Of a stretch of DNA of 64,000 nt, positions 8,992-18,506 are shown piece by piece. Numbering within the stretch: the first letter of the stretch is position 1; every line of letters starts with the position of its first letter. The stretch is taken from positions 6,951 through 70,950 of the forward strand of contig CAUQMS010000025.1 in NCBI GenBank assembly GCA_963519305.1. Direction: 5' to 3'. This DNA is from Ewingella sp963519305 (GTDB lineage: Bacteria; Pseudomonadota; Gammaproteobacteria; Enterobacterales; Enterobacteriaceae). Both the position numbers and the translations under genes were made by a program. The notes beneath the pieces were generated by a model. It did no database searches and was not told the origin of the DNA. It saw only the letters and a list, made by a program, of their open reading frames with translations.

Positions 8992-9894
8992 CTACGATCG
9001 TGAAGGATGATCTTTAACTTTTATATAATCCAGAAATGCGCGTAAACCGCAGGTCATATACTGGCGGTTAGGGTAGTAAAGTTGAAGGCTTGGCCGCTCA
9101 GGTAACCAGTCTTCCAGCACTGAAACCAGCTGGCCGGTCGCAAGATACGTCTTTACCTGTTCGTGATAGAGATAACCGACGCCAGCGCCGTTGAGAACGG
9201 CTTCAAGGACGGAATCGAAATCATCCACCGCAATGTTGCCCGACGGAACGATTTCCAGTTTCTCTTCCGGCCGCTCAAATTCCCAGTGATAGACCCGCCC
9301 GTGATGAAAGCGGAAAACGACGCTCTGGTGATCGACCAGTTCACGGGGATGAACTGGGACGGGATGTGTGGAGAAATACTCCGGTGTTGCCACCACGACA
9401 AGCTTGACCGCAAGCCCAAGTGGTACTGAAATCATGTCTTTCTCAACCGTGGCCTGAAGCCGGACCCCGGCGTCAAATCCACTTTTCACAATATCCACCA
9501 GCCGGTCGTCGGTGGTGATTTCCACTTTGATATCTGGATACTGGCGGCTAAACCCTGCTACCAGTGGCATCAAAAAAAGGCGGGAGGACAAACGCGCCGC
9601 ATTGATCTTCAGGGTACCCATCGGTGTATCGCGAAAACAGTTTACTTCGTCCAGCATGGTGCTGATTTCTTCAAACGCCGGGCGCAGGCGTTCGTATAAA
9701 TTCAGCCCGGCCTCGGTGAGAGACACGCTGCGCGTGGTGCGGTTGAACAACCGCAATTTCAGGCGCTGCTCCAGCTGTTTGATAGCGTGGCTGATAGCTG
9801 AGGGCGAGAGCCCCATTTCATCCCCGGCCGCGCGAAAGCTTTTGTGACGGGCCACGGCAATAAACGTCGCGAAGTCGGATAAGTTCAACCTCAT
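8992..9894 (-). CDS. LysR-family regulator, divergent from a quinone-type oxidoreductase
   Basis: A 300-residue LysR protein of the DsdC/AaeR-like branch that controls oxidoreductases and efflux genes. The HTH is SFRAAGDEMGLSPSAISHAIKQLEQRL with RTTRSVSLTEAG after it. The effector domain carries the motif DFDSVLEAVLNGAGVGYL common in this subfamily. It is divergent from the oxidoreductase at 9995 with a 100-base gap, the usual arrangement of a LysR activator and its target. Confidence 0.88.
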   Translation of the reverse strand: MRLNLSDFATFIAVARHKSFRAAGDEMGLSPSAISHAIKQLEQRLKLRLFNRTTRSVSLTEAGLNLYERLRPAFEEISTMLDEVNCFRDTPMGTLKINAARLSSRLFLMPLVAGFSRQYPDIKVEITTDDRLVDIVKSGFDAGVRLQATVEKDMISVPLGLAVKLVVVATPEYFSTHPVPVHPRELVDHQSVVFRFHHGRVYHWEFERPEEKLEIVPSGNIAVDDFDSVLEAVLNGAGVGYLYHEQVKTYLATGQLVSVLEDWLPERPSLQLYYPNRQYMTCGLRAFLDYIKVKDHPSRS

Positions 9895-9994
9895 TAGTGA
9901 AAATCCTTCATTAAGTCATCTCAAATACCACGTTTTACAGAACTATTCCGGAGTCGTAAAGTCGCCCGTACATTCTTAAATACGAGGCCAGATT

Positions 9995-10591
9995 ATGAAA
10001 TCAGAGAAAATGTATATCGTGTGGGCGCATCCGCGTACCGATTCTTTAACTGCGCAAATGGTGGAGGCAATCCACACTCAGGCGGAACATCACGGCATCA
10101 GCGTTTCCACGCTTGATCTCTATCGAAGCGGGTTTAATCCCGTGTTGGGCGTGGAAGATGAACCTGATTGGAATAACCCGGATAAACGGTATTCGCCTGA
10201 AGTGCATCGACTGTTTAGCGAACTGGAAGGAAAAGATACCGTGGTCGTGGTGTTCCCGCTGTGGTGGTACAGCTTCCCGGCGATGATTAAAGGGTATCTG
10301 GAAAGGGTCTGGAATTTCGGTCTGGCTTATGGTGGCAAAGGATTCCCTGCCAAAAAAGTTTGTTGGTTAGCGCTGGTTGGTGGTTCAGAAGCAGGATTTG
10401 AGAAGTACGGCTGGAAGAAAAATATGACGGATTATCTGCAAGGTGCCGGGAGCTATCTGGGTATTAAGGAGAGCAGCGTTGATTTCCTCTACAACACGAT
10501 TGGTGTGGAAGAAGATATTACTGACAGGGAAAGCCACTATCAGAAGCTTTTCGCTCAGGCGCGTGGTGTGGTCGATAAGTTAGCAGAATAG
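9995..10591 (+). CDS. NAD(P)H oxidoreductase, flavodoxin-fold (MdaB/KefF-like)
   Basis: A 198-residue soluble protein of the NQO/flavodoxin_2 fold. IVWAHPRTDSLTAQMVEAI is the N-terminal FMN/FAD phosphate loop (HPR.DSLT), and VVFPLWWYSFPAMIKGYLERVW is the second conserved flavin-binding stretch. Relatives are quinone reductases or regulatory subunits of K+ efflux; no Kef gene is nearby, so a stress-related quinone/NADPH reductase is the likelier role. It is probably controlled by the divergent LysR gene. Confidence 0.85.
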   Translation: MKSEKMYIVWAHPRTDSLTAQMVEAIHTQAEHHGISVSTLDLYRSGFNPVLGVEDEPDWNNPDKRYSPEVHRLFSELEGKDTVVVVFPLWWYSFPAMIKGYLERVWNFGLAYGGKGFPAKKVCWLALVGGSEAGFEKYGWKKNMTDYLQGAGSYLGIKESSVDFLYNTIGVEEDITDRESHYQKLFAQARGVVDKLAE

Positions 10592-10637
10592 AAAAACGCG
10601 GGCAGGGTGGTATGTGCCATCCCCCGCCCGCGGGTTT
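10592..10637. terminator. bidirectional terminator
   Basis: A long GC hairpin (ACGCGGGC ... GCCCGCG arms) flanked by an A run on one side and GGGTTTT on the other lies between two converging genes. Confidence 0.7.
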
Positions 10638-10657
10638 TACTAAGTCATATTACTGGC

Positions 10658-11653
10658 TTACTTCGCCGCTGCAGCCGCTTCTTTTACCCAACCATCGAAG
10701 GTTTCCTGGTGGGCTTTGATCCAGCCGTCAGTCTGATTGGCGATATCGGCTTCAGAGCTTTGACCGGCATGCATCGCAGAGTTCTGCGCGTTAATATCTT
10801 TTAACGGCAGCTGCATGATTGCGAAGAGTTTTGCGGCAGCCGGGTTAGCTTCAGCAAACTTCTTGTTGGCGACGATATGCATAGTACTGACTTTAAAGCC
10901 GTAGTTTTTACCGTTCGGTAAGGCAGTGTCGGCATTTTTATCGCCCGGTACGACAGAGAAAGGCACCTGCATCCACAGTACGTCTTTACCCGGTACCAGC
11001 ACGTCACTCACCCAGTACGGCGTCCAGGTGTAATAGAAGATAGGTTTACCTTCTTTATAACGCGTGATGGTGTCAGCAATCATTGCCGAGTAATTCCCCT
11101 GATTGTGCGTTACGGTTTTTTCCAGATCGTACGCTTTCAGCTGCTCATTCAGCGCGGCTTCACAACCCCAACCCGGCGTACAACCGGTCAGATCGGCTTT
11201 GCCGTCACCGTTGGTATCAAACAGCTTGGCGATCTTTGGATCTTTCAGCTGTTCGATATTGGTGATGTGGTATTTCTCAGCAGTTTTCTTATCGATCAGA
11301 TAACCCTGAGCGGCGCCGTTAACGTAGGTGCCTTCGCGATAGAAGACTTTGTCACCGCCTGCGGCTTTGTACATCTCGTCATGCAGCGGCGACCAGTTTA
11401 CCGCCGTGAAGGTGGCGTCACCGGCGGCAATGGTGGTGTAGCCGACGTTGTAATCGACTTCGCGGATCGGCTGAACGTCATAGCCTAGTTTTTCCAGCGC
11501 CTTGCTGACCAGCTGCGTCTGGAAGGTCTCTTCGCTGATGGTGCTCTGAATCGGGGTAACGGTCACGCCTTTACCCGGCAGGTCAGCGGCGAAGGTCGAA
11601 GCTGATGCCAGTGTGGTCAGGGCGGCAACCGCCCAGAGGTTTGTCTTTCGCAT
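10658..11653 (-). CDS. proX: glycine betaine/proline-binding protein, second proX copy
   Basis: A 331-residue periplasmic protein with a cleavable signal (about residues 1-22, ending AFAADLPG). It has the ProX features GKGVTVTPIQSTISEETFQTQLV near the N-terminus and aromatic ligand-box positions in FTAVNWSPLHDEMY and IFYYTWTPYW. It captures glycine betaine or proline betaine for ProVW. It follows the other proX copy by 67 bases on the same strand and is the distal gene of the proU operon. The two copies are clearly paralogous but diverged, so their ligand preferences may differ. Confidence 0.88.
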   Translation of the reverse strand: MRKTNLWAVAALTTLASASTFAADLPGKGVTVTPIQSTISEETFQTQLVSKALEKLGYDVQPIREVDYNVGYTTIAAGDATFTAVNWSPLHDEMYKAAGGDKVFYREGTYVNGAAQGYLIDKKTAEKYHITNIEQLKDPKIAKLFDTNGDGKADLTGCTPGWGCEAALNEQLKAYDLEKTVTHNQGNYSAMIADTITRYKEGKPIFYYTWTPYWVSDVLVPGKDVLWMQVPFSVVPGDKNADTALPNGKNYGFKVSTMHIVANKKFAEANPAAAKLFAIMQLPLKDINAQNSAMHAGQSSEADIANQTDGWIKAHQETFDGWVKEAAAAAK

Positions 11654-11720
11654 AAAATAATGTCCTGTTTATCGTCGTTGTTATGTTTTAAAAGCGCCGC
11701 GCGGGGCAGTGCTGTTCCGA

Positions 11721-12725
11721 TTATGATTTTTTAGCGGCAGCGGCGGCTTCACTGATCCAGCCGTCAAAGGTAGCCTGATGCGCTTTGATCCAGCCATCGA
11801 CATGCTGCGAAATGTCCGCTGAAGAAGACTCACCTTCGTGCATCCGCAGGTTCTGCGCATTCACGTCTGCCAGCGGTAATTTCATGATGGCAAACAGCTT
11901 GGCGGCGGCAGGGTTGGCTTCTGCCCACTGCTTGTTTGCCACGATGTGTTCGTTATTGACCGGGAAGCCGTAGTTTTTACCGTTAGGCAGAGTGGTATCG
12001 AGATCTTTGTTCGAGCCCGGATTCGCCGAGAACGGCACCGTCAGCCACACCACATCTTTCCCCGGTTTCATCTCGTTGCTCACCCAGTACGGTGTCCAGG
12101 TGTAATAGAGCACCGGCTGGCCGCTTTTGTAGCGGGTCAGGGTGTCGGCAATGATGGCCGAATAGTTCCCCTGATTCTGCTGCACGGTATTACTCAGACC
12201 GTAAGCTTCAATCTGCCTGGTGACGACTTTTGCGCACTCCCAGCCCGGATCGCAGCCCGCGAGATCGGCTTTGCCATCGCCGTTAGCATCAAAAAGTTTG
12301 GCGAGTTTAGGATCTTTTAGCTGATCAATGCTGGTGATGTGGTACTTGTCAGCAGTTTTCTTATCGATCAGATAACCCTGCGCTGCGCCGCTAATGAACG
12401 TCCCCTGACGATAGAACTTTTTGTCTCCGCCGGTGGCGGCATACATATCGACTTGCAGCGGATCCCAGTTCACCGCCATGTACGTCGAGTCACCGGCAGC
12501 AATAGCGGTATAGGCCACGTTGTAATCGACTTCGCCGGTGGGCTGCACGTCATAACCCAGTTTTTGCAGGGCGCGGTTAACCAGCTCGGTTTGGAATGTT
12601 TCTTCAGCGATGGTGCTTTGCAACGGTTTGACGATAACGCCTTTCCCCGGAAGGTCAGCGGCGAACGCGGCGGGAGTGGTGATGGATACAGCGAGAGCGA
12701 TGGCCCTGAAATGGTTGGTGCGCAT
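11721..12725 (-). CDS. proX: glycine betaine/proline-binding protein, first proX copy
   Basis: A 334-residue periplasmic binding protein of the OpuAC/ProX family. The signal peptide ends near AFAADLPGKG. Conserved blocks are MAVNWDPLQVDMY, LAGCDPGWECAKVV (a Cys pair likely forming the ProX disulfide) and VLYYTWTPYWVSNEM. It lies 110 bases after proW, as proX does in E. coli, so this is the positional orthologue; a second copy follows. Confidence 0.9.
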   Translation of the reverse strand: MRTNHFRAIALAVSITTPAAFAADLPGKGVIVKPLQSTIAEETFQTELVNRALQKLGYDVQPTGEVDYNVAYTAIAAGDSTYMAVNWDPLQVDMYAATGGDKKFYRQGTFISGAAQGYLIDKKTADKYHITSIDQLKDPKLAKLFDANGDGKADLAGCDPGWECAKVVTRQIEAYGLSNTVQQNQGNYSAIIADTLTRYKSGQPVLYYTWTPYWVSNEMKPGKDVVWLTVPFSANPGSNKDLDTTLPNGKNYGFPVNNEHIVANKQWAEANPAAAKLFAIMKLPLADVNAQNLRMHEGESSSADISQHVDGWIKAHQATFDGWISEAAAAAKKS

Positions 12726-12835
12726 GGTGAACCCTTATTCTTATATAAGTTTATGGCTTAGGAATACGTAAGAGTGGACTTCTGCTTAGTAGAGAGTTCC
12801 CGGCGGCGAAACCGCCGGGAAGGTACTTCTGGTGA

Positions 12836-14017
12836 TCAGGCTTTTTTCACAAAAGGTTTTGCCAGCAGGCCAACCGGCCCGCGGGTGAACCAGCGGTGGC
12901 CGCCTTTGCTACGGCTGTCCTGGCCCATCGACTGAGTCAAACGGTCGAGAATAATGGCGAGAATAACGATACCTGCACCACCGACCGACGCCAGACCCAT
13001 GTCCAGACGGCCGATACCGCGCAGAACCATCTGGCCGAGGCCGCCAACGGCAATCATCGAGGCGATAACCACCATCGACAGCGCCAGCATCAGTGTCTGG
13101 TTAATACCGGCCATGATAGTTGGCATCGCCAGCGGCAGCTGCACTTTGAACAGCAGCTGGCTCGGGCTGGCCCCGAAGGACTGTGAGGCTTCAATCAGAT
13201 CTTCCGGCACCTGATTAATACCCAGAATCGTCAGACGCACGATAGGCGGAAGGGCGAAGATAATGGTGACGACAACGCCCGGCACATTACCGATACCAAA
13301 CAGCATAACGATGGGCACCAGATAGACGAACGCAGGGGTGGTCTGCATTGCATCGAGCAGCGGACGGATAATTTTCGCTGCGCCTTTGCTGCGCGCCAGC
13401 CATATGCCGAGCGGAAGTCCTATCAGTACACAGAAGAACAGCGAGGTCAGCACCAGCGCAAGCGTAACCATGGCCTGAGACCAGGCACCGATGGCACCGA
13501 TGATCACCAGTGAAACCAGTGTCGCGGCACCCATACCAAGGCCGGCCATCTGCCAGGCGATCAGCGCAAAGATCAGCATAGCAATCGGCGCGGGCAGTGA
13601 CTCCAGCCCGTGCTGAAAACCGCTCAGGACGAAATCGACCGGTACACGAATACCCTGAAATACCGGACGGAAATTCGTTACCAGCCAGTCGATTCCCTCA
13701 GTTACCCAGCGATCCAGCGGGATAAGCGTGGTGTGGAACGGATCCAGAATATTGAACTGGTCATGCTGCGCCGGAGCCACAGTCAGCCAGTCATTAGCTT
13801 GTGCGGCAGCGTGGTGGGTGGTGTCAGGAGCGCTGGTGGCAGCATCGCTGGCACCGCCCCACGGATCACTGCTGGTTGCAGCGTCAGCCGCGGGTTGTGC
13901 TGCTGCGGCATGACCGCCGCTGGCGTTATCTGCACTCCACGGATCAATGGTGGCATCCAGCGTTTGTGACGCGGCCTGAGCATGTTGCACGATGCTGTCG
14001 TTAATGGAATTCTTCAT
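12836..14017 (-). CDS. proW: glycine betaine/proline ABC transporter permease ProW
   Basis: A 393-residue inner-membrane permease of the proU system. Residues 1-100 form a long polar Ala/Asp-rich cytoplasmic extension with repeated DPWSADNAS/DPWGGASD elements, longer than in E. coli (354 residues as I recall). The BPD_transp_1 domain follows with the EAA loop EASQSFGASPSQLLFKVQLPLAMPTI. Its ATG overlaps the TAA of proV by one base (TAATG), so translation is coupled. Confidence 0.94.
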   Translation of the reverse strand: MKNSINDSIVQHAQAASQTLDATIDPWSADNASGGHAAAAQPAADAATSSDPWGGASDAATSAPDTTHHAAAQANDWLTVAPAQHDQFNILDPFHTTLIPLDRWVTEGIDWLVTNFRPVFQGIRVPVDFVLSGFQHGLESLPAPIAMLIFALIAWQMAGLGMGAATLVSLVIIGAIGAWSQAMVTLALVLTSLFFCVLIGLPLGIWLARSKGAAKIIRPLLDAMQTTPAFVYLVPIVMLFGIGNVPGVVVTIIFALPPIVRLTILGINQVPEDLIEASQSFGASPSQLLFKVQLPLAMPTIMAGINQTLMLALSMVVIASMIAVGGLGQMVLRGIGRLDMGLASVGGAGIVILAIILDRLTQSMGQDSRSKGGHRWFTRGPVGLLAKPFVKKA

Positions 14018-15213
14018 TATTCGTTACCCCCTTCTTTATCCAGGGCACGAAGCAACATAGCCTTGGAAATAATACCGATATAGTTATTGTCCTCATTAAC
14101 CACCGGCACGGCACAAGGCGCGGCGGCGACATGAGAGATCAGTTCGCTGAGCGGCATATCTGCCTGCACCGGTGCGGGAAGTTCCAGCAGCGCGGAGTCC
14201 AGAGACTGATTGGCTTTGAGCGCAACTTTCAGAGAATCAATCGACACCACGCCGATGAATTTCTGACCGCGCTCCAGCACATAACCATATTCGCGGTCTT
14301 CGTCCTCGAGCAGCTTGAGGGCTGCACGCGGACCAAAACCGGGGGTTTTACGAATCAACGTGCCACGACGACGGGCAATATCTTTGGCACTGAAGACCTG
14401 GCTGATGTCCACGCCGCGGAAGAAGGTGCGCACATAATCGTTGGCCGGATTATTCAGGATCTCTTCCGGCGTACCGACCTGTACCACTTCACCGCCCTGC
14501 ATAATGGCGATACGGTCACCGATGCGCATGGCTTCGTCAAGGTCATGGGAAATAAACACGATGGTGCGCTGATGCTGCGCCTGCAATTTCACCAGCTCAT
14601 CCTGCATTTCGGTACGGATGAGGGGATCGAGTGCAGAGAAGGCTTCATCCATCAGCAGGATATCAGGGTTGTTAGCCATGGCGCGAGCCAGGCCCACACG
14701 CTGACGCATCCCGCCGGACAGCTCATCCGGATAGGAGTGGGCATAATTTTCCAGACCCACCTGACGCAGCGCGTCGAGGGCCTTTTCGTTACGCTCCTGC
14801 ACCGGAACACCGGCCAGCTCCATTCCGAACGCCGTGTTGTTTAACACATTCATGTGTGGCATCAGTGCAAACGACTGGAACACCATACTGATTTTGCTGC
14901 GGCGTACCTGACGCAGTTTCGACTCGGAGATCTTGGCGATATCTTCGCCGTCGATCAACACTTCGCCGCGGGTAGGTTCAATCAGACGATTGAGAAGGCG
15001 TACCATGGTGGATTTTCCGGAACCGGATAACCCCATGATGACGAAGATCTCGCCTTCTTCAATGGCCAGACTGGCGTTTTTCACACCAAGTGACAGCCCG
15101 GTTTTCTCGAAAATCTCTTCTTTACCTTTGCCTGAATCAATCAGCTTAAATGCGCGCTCAGGGTGCTCGCCAAATACCTTATAAAGATTTTTTACTTCAA
15201 TTTTAATTGCCAT
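14017..15213 (-). CDS. proV: glycine betaine/proline ABC transporter ATPase ProV
   Basis: A 398-residue ATPase. Walker A GLSGSGKST, the Q loop VFQSFALMPH, the signature LSGGMRQRVGLARA, Walker B ILLMDEAFSALD and the switch His in FISHDLDEA are all intact. Two CBS domains occupy the last 120 residues and sense ionic strength in this family. It is the first gene of proVWX-X. It is preceded by a promoter matching E. coli proU P2 and a leader of about 98 bases. Confidence 0.96.
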   Translation of the reverse strand: MAIKIEVKNLYKVFGEHPERAFKLIDSGKGKEEIFEKTGLSLGVKNASLAIEEGEIFVIMGLSGSGKSTMVRLLNRLIEPTRGEVLIDGEDIAKISESKLRQVRRSKISMVFQSFALMPHMNVLNNTAFGMELAGVPVQERNEKALDALRQVGLENYAHSYPDELSGGMRQRVGLARAMANNPDILLMDEAFSALDPLIRTEMQDELVKLQAQHQRTIVFISHDLDEAMRIGDRIAIMQGGEVVQVGTPEEILNNPANDYVRTFFRGVDISQVFSAKDIARRRGTLIRKTPGFGPRAALKLLEDEDREYGYVLERGQKFIGVVSIDSLKVALKANQSLDSALLELPAPVQADMPLSELISHVAAAPCAVPVVNEDNNYIGIISKAMLLRALDKEGGNE

Positions 15214-15317
15214 GCAATGTGCATTCCTTGGATATAAGTAGCCATGTCGGCTCGATGTCTAGTTTTTTTGTTGGACCGTATAGAGTCTTACCTGTAACGA
15301 AATAGTGAACGCGTTAT

Positions 15318-15345
15318 ACCCTAACACATCGAAATTCTGAGACAA
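15318..15345 (-). promoter_or_regulatory. proU P2-type sigma-70 promoter for proV
   Basis: On the minus strand, -35 TTGTCT (15340-15345) and -10 TAGGGT (15318-15323) are separated by 16 bases. The spacer and -10 region (CAGAATTTCGATGTGT, then TAGGGTA) resemble the E. coli osmoregulated proU P2 promoter as I remember it. The -35 lies within a TGAGAC-AA-GTCTCA inverted repeat at 15338-15351. Confidence 0.7.
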
Positions 15346-15351
15346 GTCTCA

Positions 15352-15802
15352 ATGTTTCTGAAGAATATTCATGATTGCGATTCCGGTTGTGTATATGTGC
15401 GTATCTGACGCGTCTAATTTTGTGCCCGTATCGTTGACATTTAATGACAAATTATCGCGTGCCGGTGATTCACGATTTCTGCTAATTATTCCGGCATTCA
15501 GTTGTGATTGAAATATATCTAATTATATGATTTTAAAGTGTTTAATATCTTTTGTTTTTGCGGGGATTTAGCCGTCAACAATTACCAGATGCAGAGCGGT
15601 GTTATACGGAACAATGAACGTATATTTTCAGGTGTAATTAGGGATTTCAGCCGTATGTGAAACAGGTGAATTTACCGGTTGTCTGAAATTTTAGGATTCA
15701 GTGAATTAATAACCTGATGCCGGGTGATATGCAGGAAATTGGCCGGTGTTGCCACCGGCAGGGAGGGGGAAATTCGTCAGGGTAAACGGCAGGAATTCAG
15801 CA
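15352..15802. other. AT-rich intergenic region upstream of proU
   Basis: About 450 bases without a credible gene. It is AT-rich with poly-A/T tracts, as expected for the H-NS-bound upstream element of proU. A weak 7-bp hairpin (GCCGGTG/CACCGGC, 15742-15759) lies just after the response-regulator stop and may end its transcript. I see no tRNA or conserved ORF. Confidence 0.5.
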
Positions 15803-16546
15803 TCAGGATACGGATTTTTCTACGCCTGCTATTTTGCGATAGAGGCGGCGTGGATGCCCGATATTGCCGTACTGCATTTCCACGGCAATAAAGCCAATTT
15901 CCACGCAATATTCCAGGTAGCGGCGGCCGGTGGTTTTACTGATCCCCACCTGTTCTACAACCTCATCGACCGACCAGTTGCGGTCGTCGCCTTCGCTGAA
16001 AACGCGTTGAACCAGTTCCAGCGTATTTGGCTCAATCCCTTTTGTGGCAGGGGCTGCGGGGGTGTCGCTGGCGGGCAGATTATAGAGACGATCCAGTGCC
16101 TGCTGATCCAGTACTTTGACATGGCGCAGCTGATGCACCAGCTGCAAAAAACGCTCAAGTGAATTGCGCAGACGCTGGAAGGAGACCGGCTTGATGATGT
16201 AGTCGAACGCGCCGCCGCGCATGGCTTGACTACAGGTATGCATATCGCTGGCCGCCGTAATGAAAATCACCGAGCAGTCGAGGCTTTTCAGCAGTGCGCT
16301 GTCAATCAGATCAATGCCCTGACCGTCAGGTAAATAGTTATCCAGCAGCACCAGACGCGGCCGGTAGAGCTGTAACTGCGTTTTGGCCTGCGCCAGCGTC
16401 GCCGCAATACTGACCACCCGCAGGTTAAAGTTCTGTTCGATAAAATCGCGGTGCAGCCCCGCCAGGTAGGGTTCATCTTCGACGATCATCACGTCCAGCG
16501 CGCTGCCCTGATTGATGCTGCTGTTGAGTACATTATTGTTATTCAT
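15803..16546 (-). CDS. response regulator, CitB/DcuR family
   Basis: A 247-residue regulator using ATG 16546, which has AGGA about 7 bases upstream; a GTG at 16567 overlapping the kinase stop is the alternative. The receiver domain shows MIVEDEPYLAG (acidic pocket), phospho-Asp in LVLLDNYLPDG, Thr in IFITAASD and Lys in DYIIKPV. The C-terminus has a CitB-type helix-turn-helix (WSVDEVVEQVGISKTTGRRYLEYC). With the kinase upstream it should control uptake of a di- or tricarboxylate, most likely the divergent 2HCT transporter gene. Confidence 0.9.
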   Translation of the reverse strand: MNNNNVLNSSINQGSALDVMIVEDEPYLAGLHRDFIEQNFNLRVVSIAATLAQAKTQLQLYRPRLVLLDNYLPDGQGIDLIDSALLKSLDCSVIFITAASDMHTCSQAMRGGAFDYIIKPVSFQRLRNSLERFLQLVHQLRHVKVLDQQALDRLYNLPASDTPAAPATKGIEPNTLELVQRVFSEGDDRNWSVDEVVEQVGISKTTGRRYLEYCVEIGFIAVEMQYGNIGHPRRLYRKIAGVEKSVS

Positions 16547-16563
16547 TATCGTTCCTGACTGGC

Positions 16564-18192
16564 TCACACGCCCTGCGGCGGATTAGGGATGAACAGTGAA
16601 AACACAGTGCCACGTGGCGCATTGTCCGAAATTTCAATCATACCGTGCGCCTGACGGACATAACGGGCAACCACATAGAGACCGATGCCATGTTCGCCTC
16701 CGGTGTCGTCAGCGGCCGATAGCGGCTTTGTGGTCACACCCTGTTCAAAAATCTGCGGGCGGATTTCAGGCCGGATCCCCGTGCCCTGATCGGCCACTTC
16801 TATCAGCAGTTCATCATGACTGTCCGACAGATAAAACTCGACAGGCTGATGAGGTGCCGGTGCTGCCAACGTGGCATCGACCGCGTTATCGATCAAGTTA
16901 CCGATAATCGACATCAGTTCGGACTCTGTCAACGCCGCAGGCAGGCGGCGCAGCTGACATGCCGGATCGAAATTCAACGTCACGCCTTTTTCACGCGCGC
17001 TGGCAAATTTGCCCAGCAGCAGGCCGCACAGCGTCGGCGACGCAAAACGCGCGGAGACAAAATCCAGCACCGCCTGCGCACCTTCGGACTGCGCCTGAAT
17101 ATAGCCGATGGCCTCATCGTAACGTTTCATGTGCAGCAAACCGGCCAGCGTGGCGGTCCAGTTGAGCTGTTCATGCCGCATGATGCGCAGGTTATCGGCG
17201 TAGCGCTTCACCTGACTGAGCTGGCTGCTGAGCGTATTAATGTCATTTTTATCGCGAAAGCTGAACACCCAGCCGGTTTGCGTAGCGGGTTCCAGTTCGA
17301 TGCGCACCCGGTTGACGATCACCAGGCGCTGATTAAAGCGGGCCACTTCATCGTGGCGGTTGGGAGTTGCGCTGTCGCTGGCAAAAAATCCGTCATCGGT
17401 GTGGATCACGTCGCGGATGTTCTGGCCGATCAGCGCATCTTCGGGCCGGGAGAGTTCCAGCAGTTCGCGGGCGGCATGGTTTATCGAGATGATCCGCTGG
17501 CGATCATCAATGGCGATCACCCCTTCATAAATGGCTTCCAGCAGTGCTTTTTGCTGGCGAACGAGCAGGGCGATCTCTTTGGGCTCCAGCCAGAACATCT
17601 GCTTTTTGAGATTTTTACTGAACAGCCACGAGAAGATAAACAGTAATACCAACAGCAGTACGCCGGAGAGCGCCGCCTGCGCTAACTGTCTGACCGTAAT
17701 GTCATCGATGTACGACGTGAGGTAACCGACAGAGACAATGCCGATCACCTTGTTCTGCGCATCCAGTACCGGCGCTTTGCTGCGCAGCGAAATACCGATG
17801 CCACCCTGGCGCACCGAAATAATCGTTTTTCCCGCCAGCACGCCGGCGTTATCCCCGCCGACCATCGGTTTGCCAACGCGATCCGGCGACTGCGAGTGGT
17901 ACAGATGATTTTCGTGAACGTCACCCACCACAATATAACTGGCGTCGCTTTTTGCCCGCAGCGGCGCCACTAAACGGGCAATCCCTGCGCTGTCATGGGC
18001 TTCGACCAACGCAGACAAACCGGGCATCAGGGCGATTTGCGCCGCCTGTACCTTGGCGCGGTTGCCGAGATCATGGTTCAGCTGGCGATCGATGGTGTGA
18101 AAAAGAAAGGCACCGACCAGAGCCAGCAGCACAGAGGAAAAGGCTACCAGGCTGAGGAAAAGTTTTATCTGGAAGGTTAATCGTAATTTCAT
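16564..18192 (-). CDS. sensor histidine kinase, CitA/DcuS family
   Basis: A 542-residue kinase. A membrane segment at about residues 10-30 and another at about 168-190 bracket a periplasmic PASp ligand domain of the CitA/DcuS/DpiB type. A cytoplasmic PAS domain follows (LLEAIYEGVIAIDDRQRIISIN), then the phospho-acceptor His in MRHEQLNWTATLAGLLHM and the ATPase boxes NLIDNAVDATL, VADQGTGI and GEHGIGLYVVARYV. The ligand is probably citrate or a C4-dicarboxylate, judged from the family and from the neighbouring transporter. Confidence 0.9.
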   Translation of the reverse strand: MKLRLTFQIKLFLSLVAFSSVLLALVGAFLFHTIDRQLNHDLGNRAKVQAAQIALMPGLSALVEAHDSAGIARLVAPLRAKSDASYIVVGDVHENHLYHSQSPDRVGKPMVGGDNAGVLAGKTIISVRQGGIGISLRSKAPVLDAQNKVIGIVSVGYLTSYIDDITVRQLAQAALSGVLLLVLLFIFSWLFSKNLKKQMFWLEPKEIALLVRQQKALLEAIYEGVIAIDDRQRIISINHAARELLELSRPEDALIGQNIRDVIHTDDGFFASDSATPNRHDEVARFNQRLVIVNRVRIELEPATQTGWVFSFRDKNDINTLSSQLSQVKRYADNLRIMRHEQLNWTATLAGLLHMKRYDEAIGYIQAQSEGAQAVLDFVSARFASPTLCGLLLGKFASAREKGVTLNFDPACQLRRLPAALTESELMSIIGNLIDNAVDATLAAPAPHQPVEFYLSDSHDELLIEVADQGTGIRPEIRPQIFEQGVTTKPLSAADDTGGEHGIGLYVVARYVRQAHGMIEISDNAPRGTVFSLFIPNPPQGV

Positions 18193-18506
18193 TCGGGCTG
18201 CCGGGGCGAAAGTTGAAGAATAAGCCTAACACGCGTTTTTCACCGGTAACATTCCCCGCGCAGTCAGGTTGTGAGCAAAAGCGCATAGAGCGCACGGAAT
18301 GCTGCAGATAGACCTACGAATAATAAGGGTAAGCGTGTGATTTGCTACAAAGCTGATAAGGATTGCAACCGCAGTAGCATTAACGTCATTAACACCATTA
18401 CAACCTTTAAATCAGCGGATTTAATTTGAGCAACCTCACAACCTGCCTGCGCGGCGATTTCTATGCTCACTCTCTATAACGTTATTAATAAAAAGAGAAC
18501 AATGTC
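18193..18506. promoter_or_regulatory. divergent regulatory region with an inverted repeat
   Basis: This 314-base gap separates the kinase and the transporter genes. It contains a perfect inverted repeat TTAAATC-AGCG-GATTTAA at 18407-18424, about 83 bases before the transporter start, a plausible site for the CitB-type regulator. No gene is seen in it. Confidence 0.45.
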
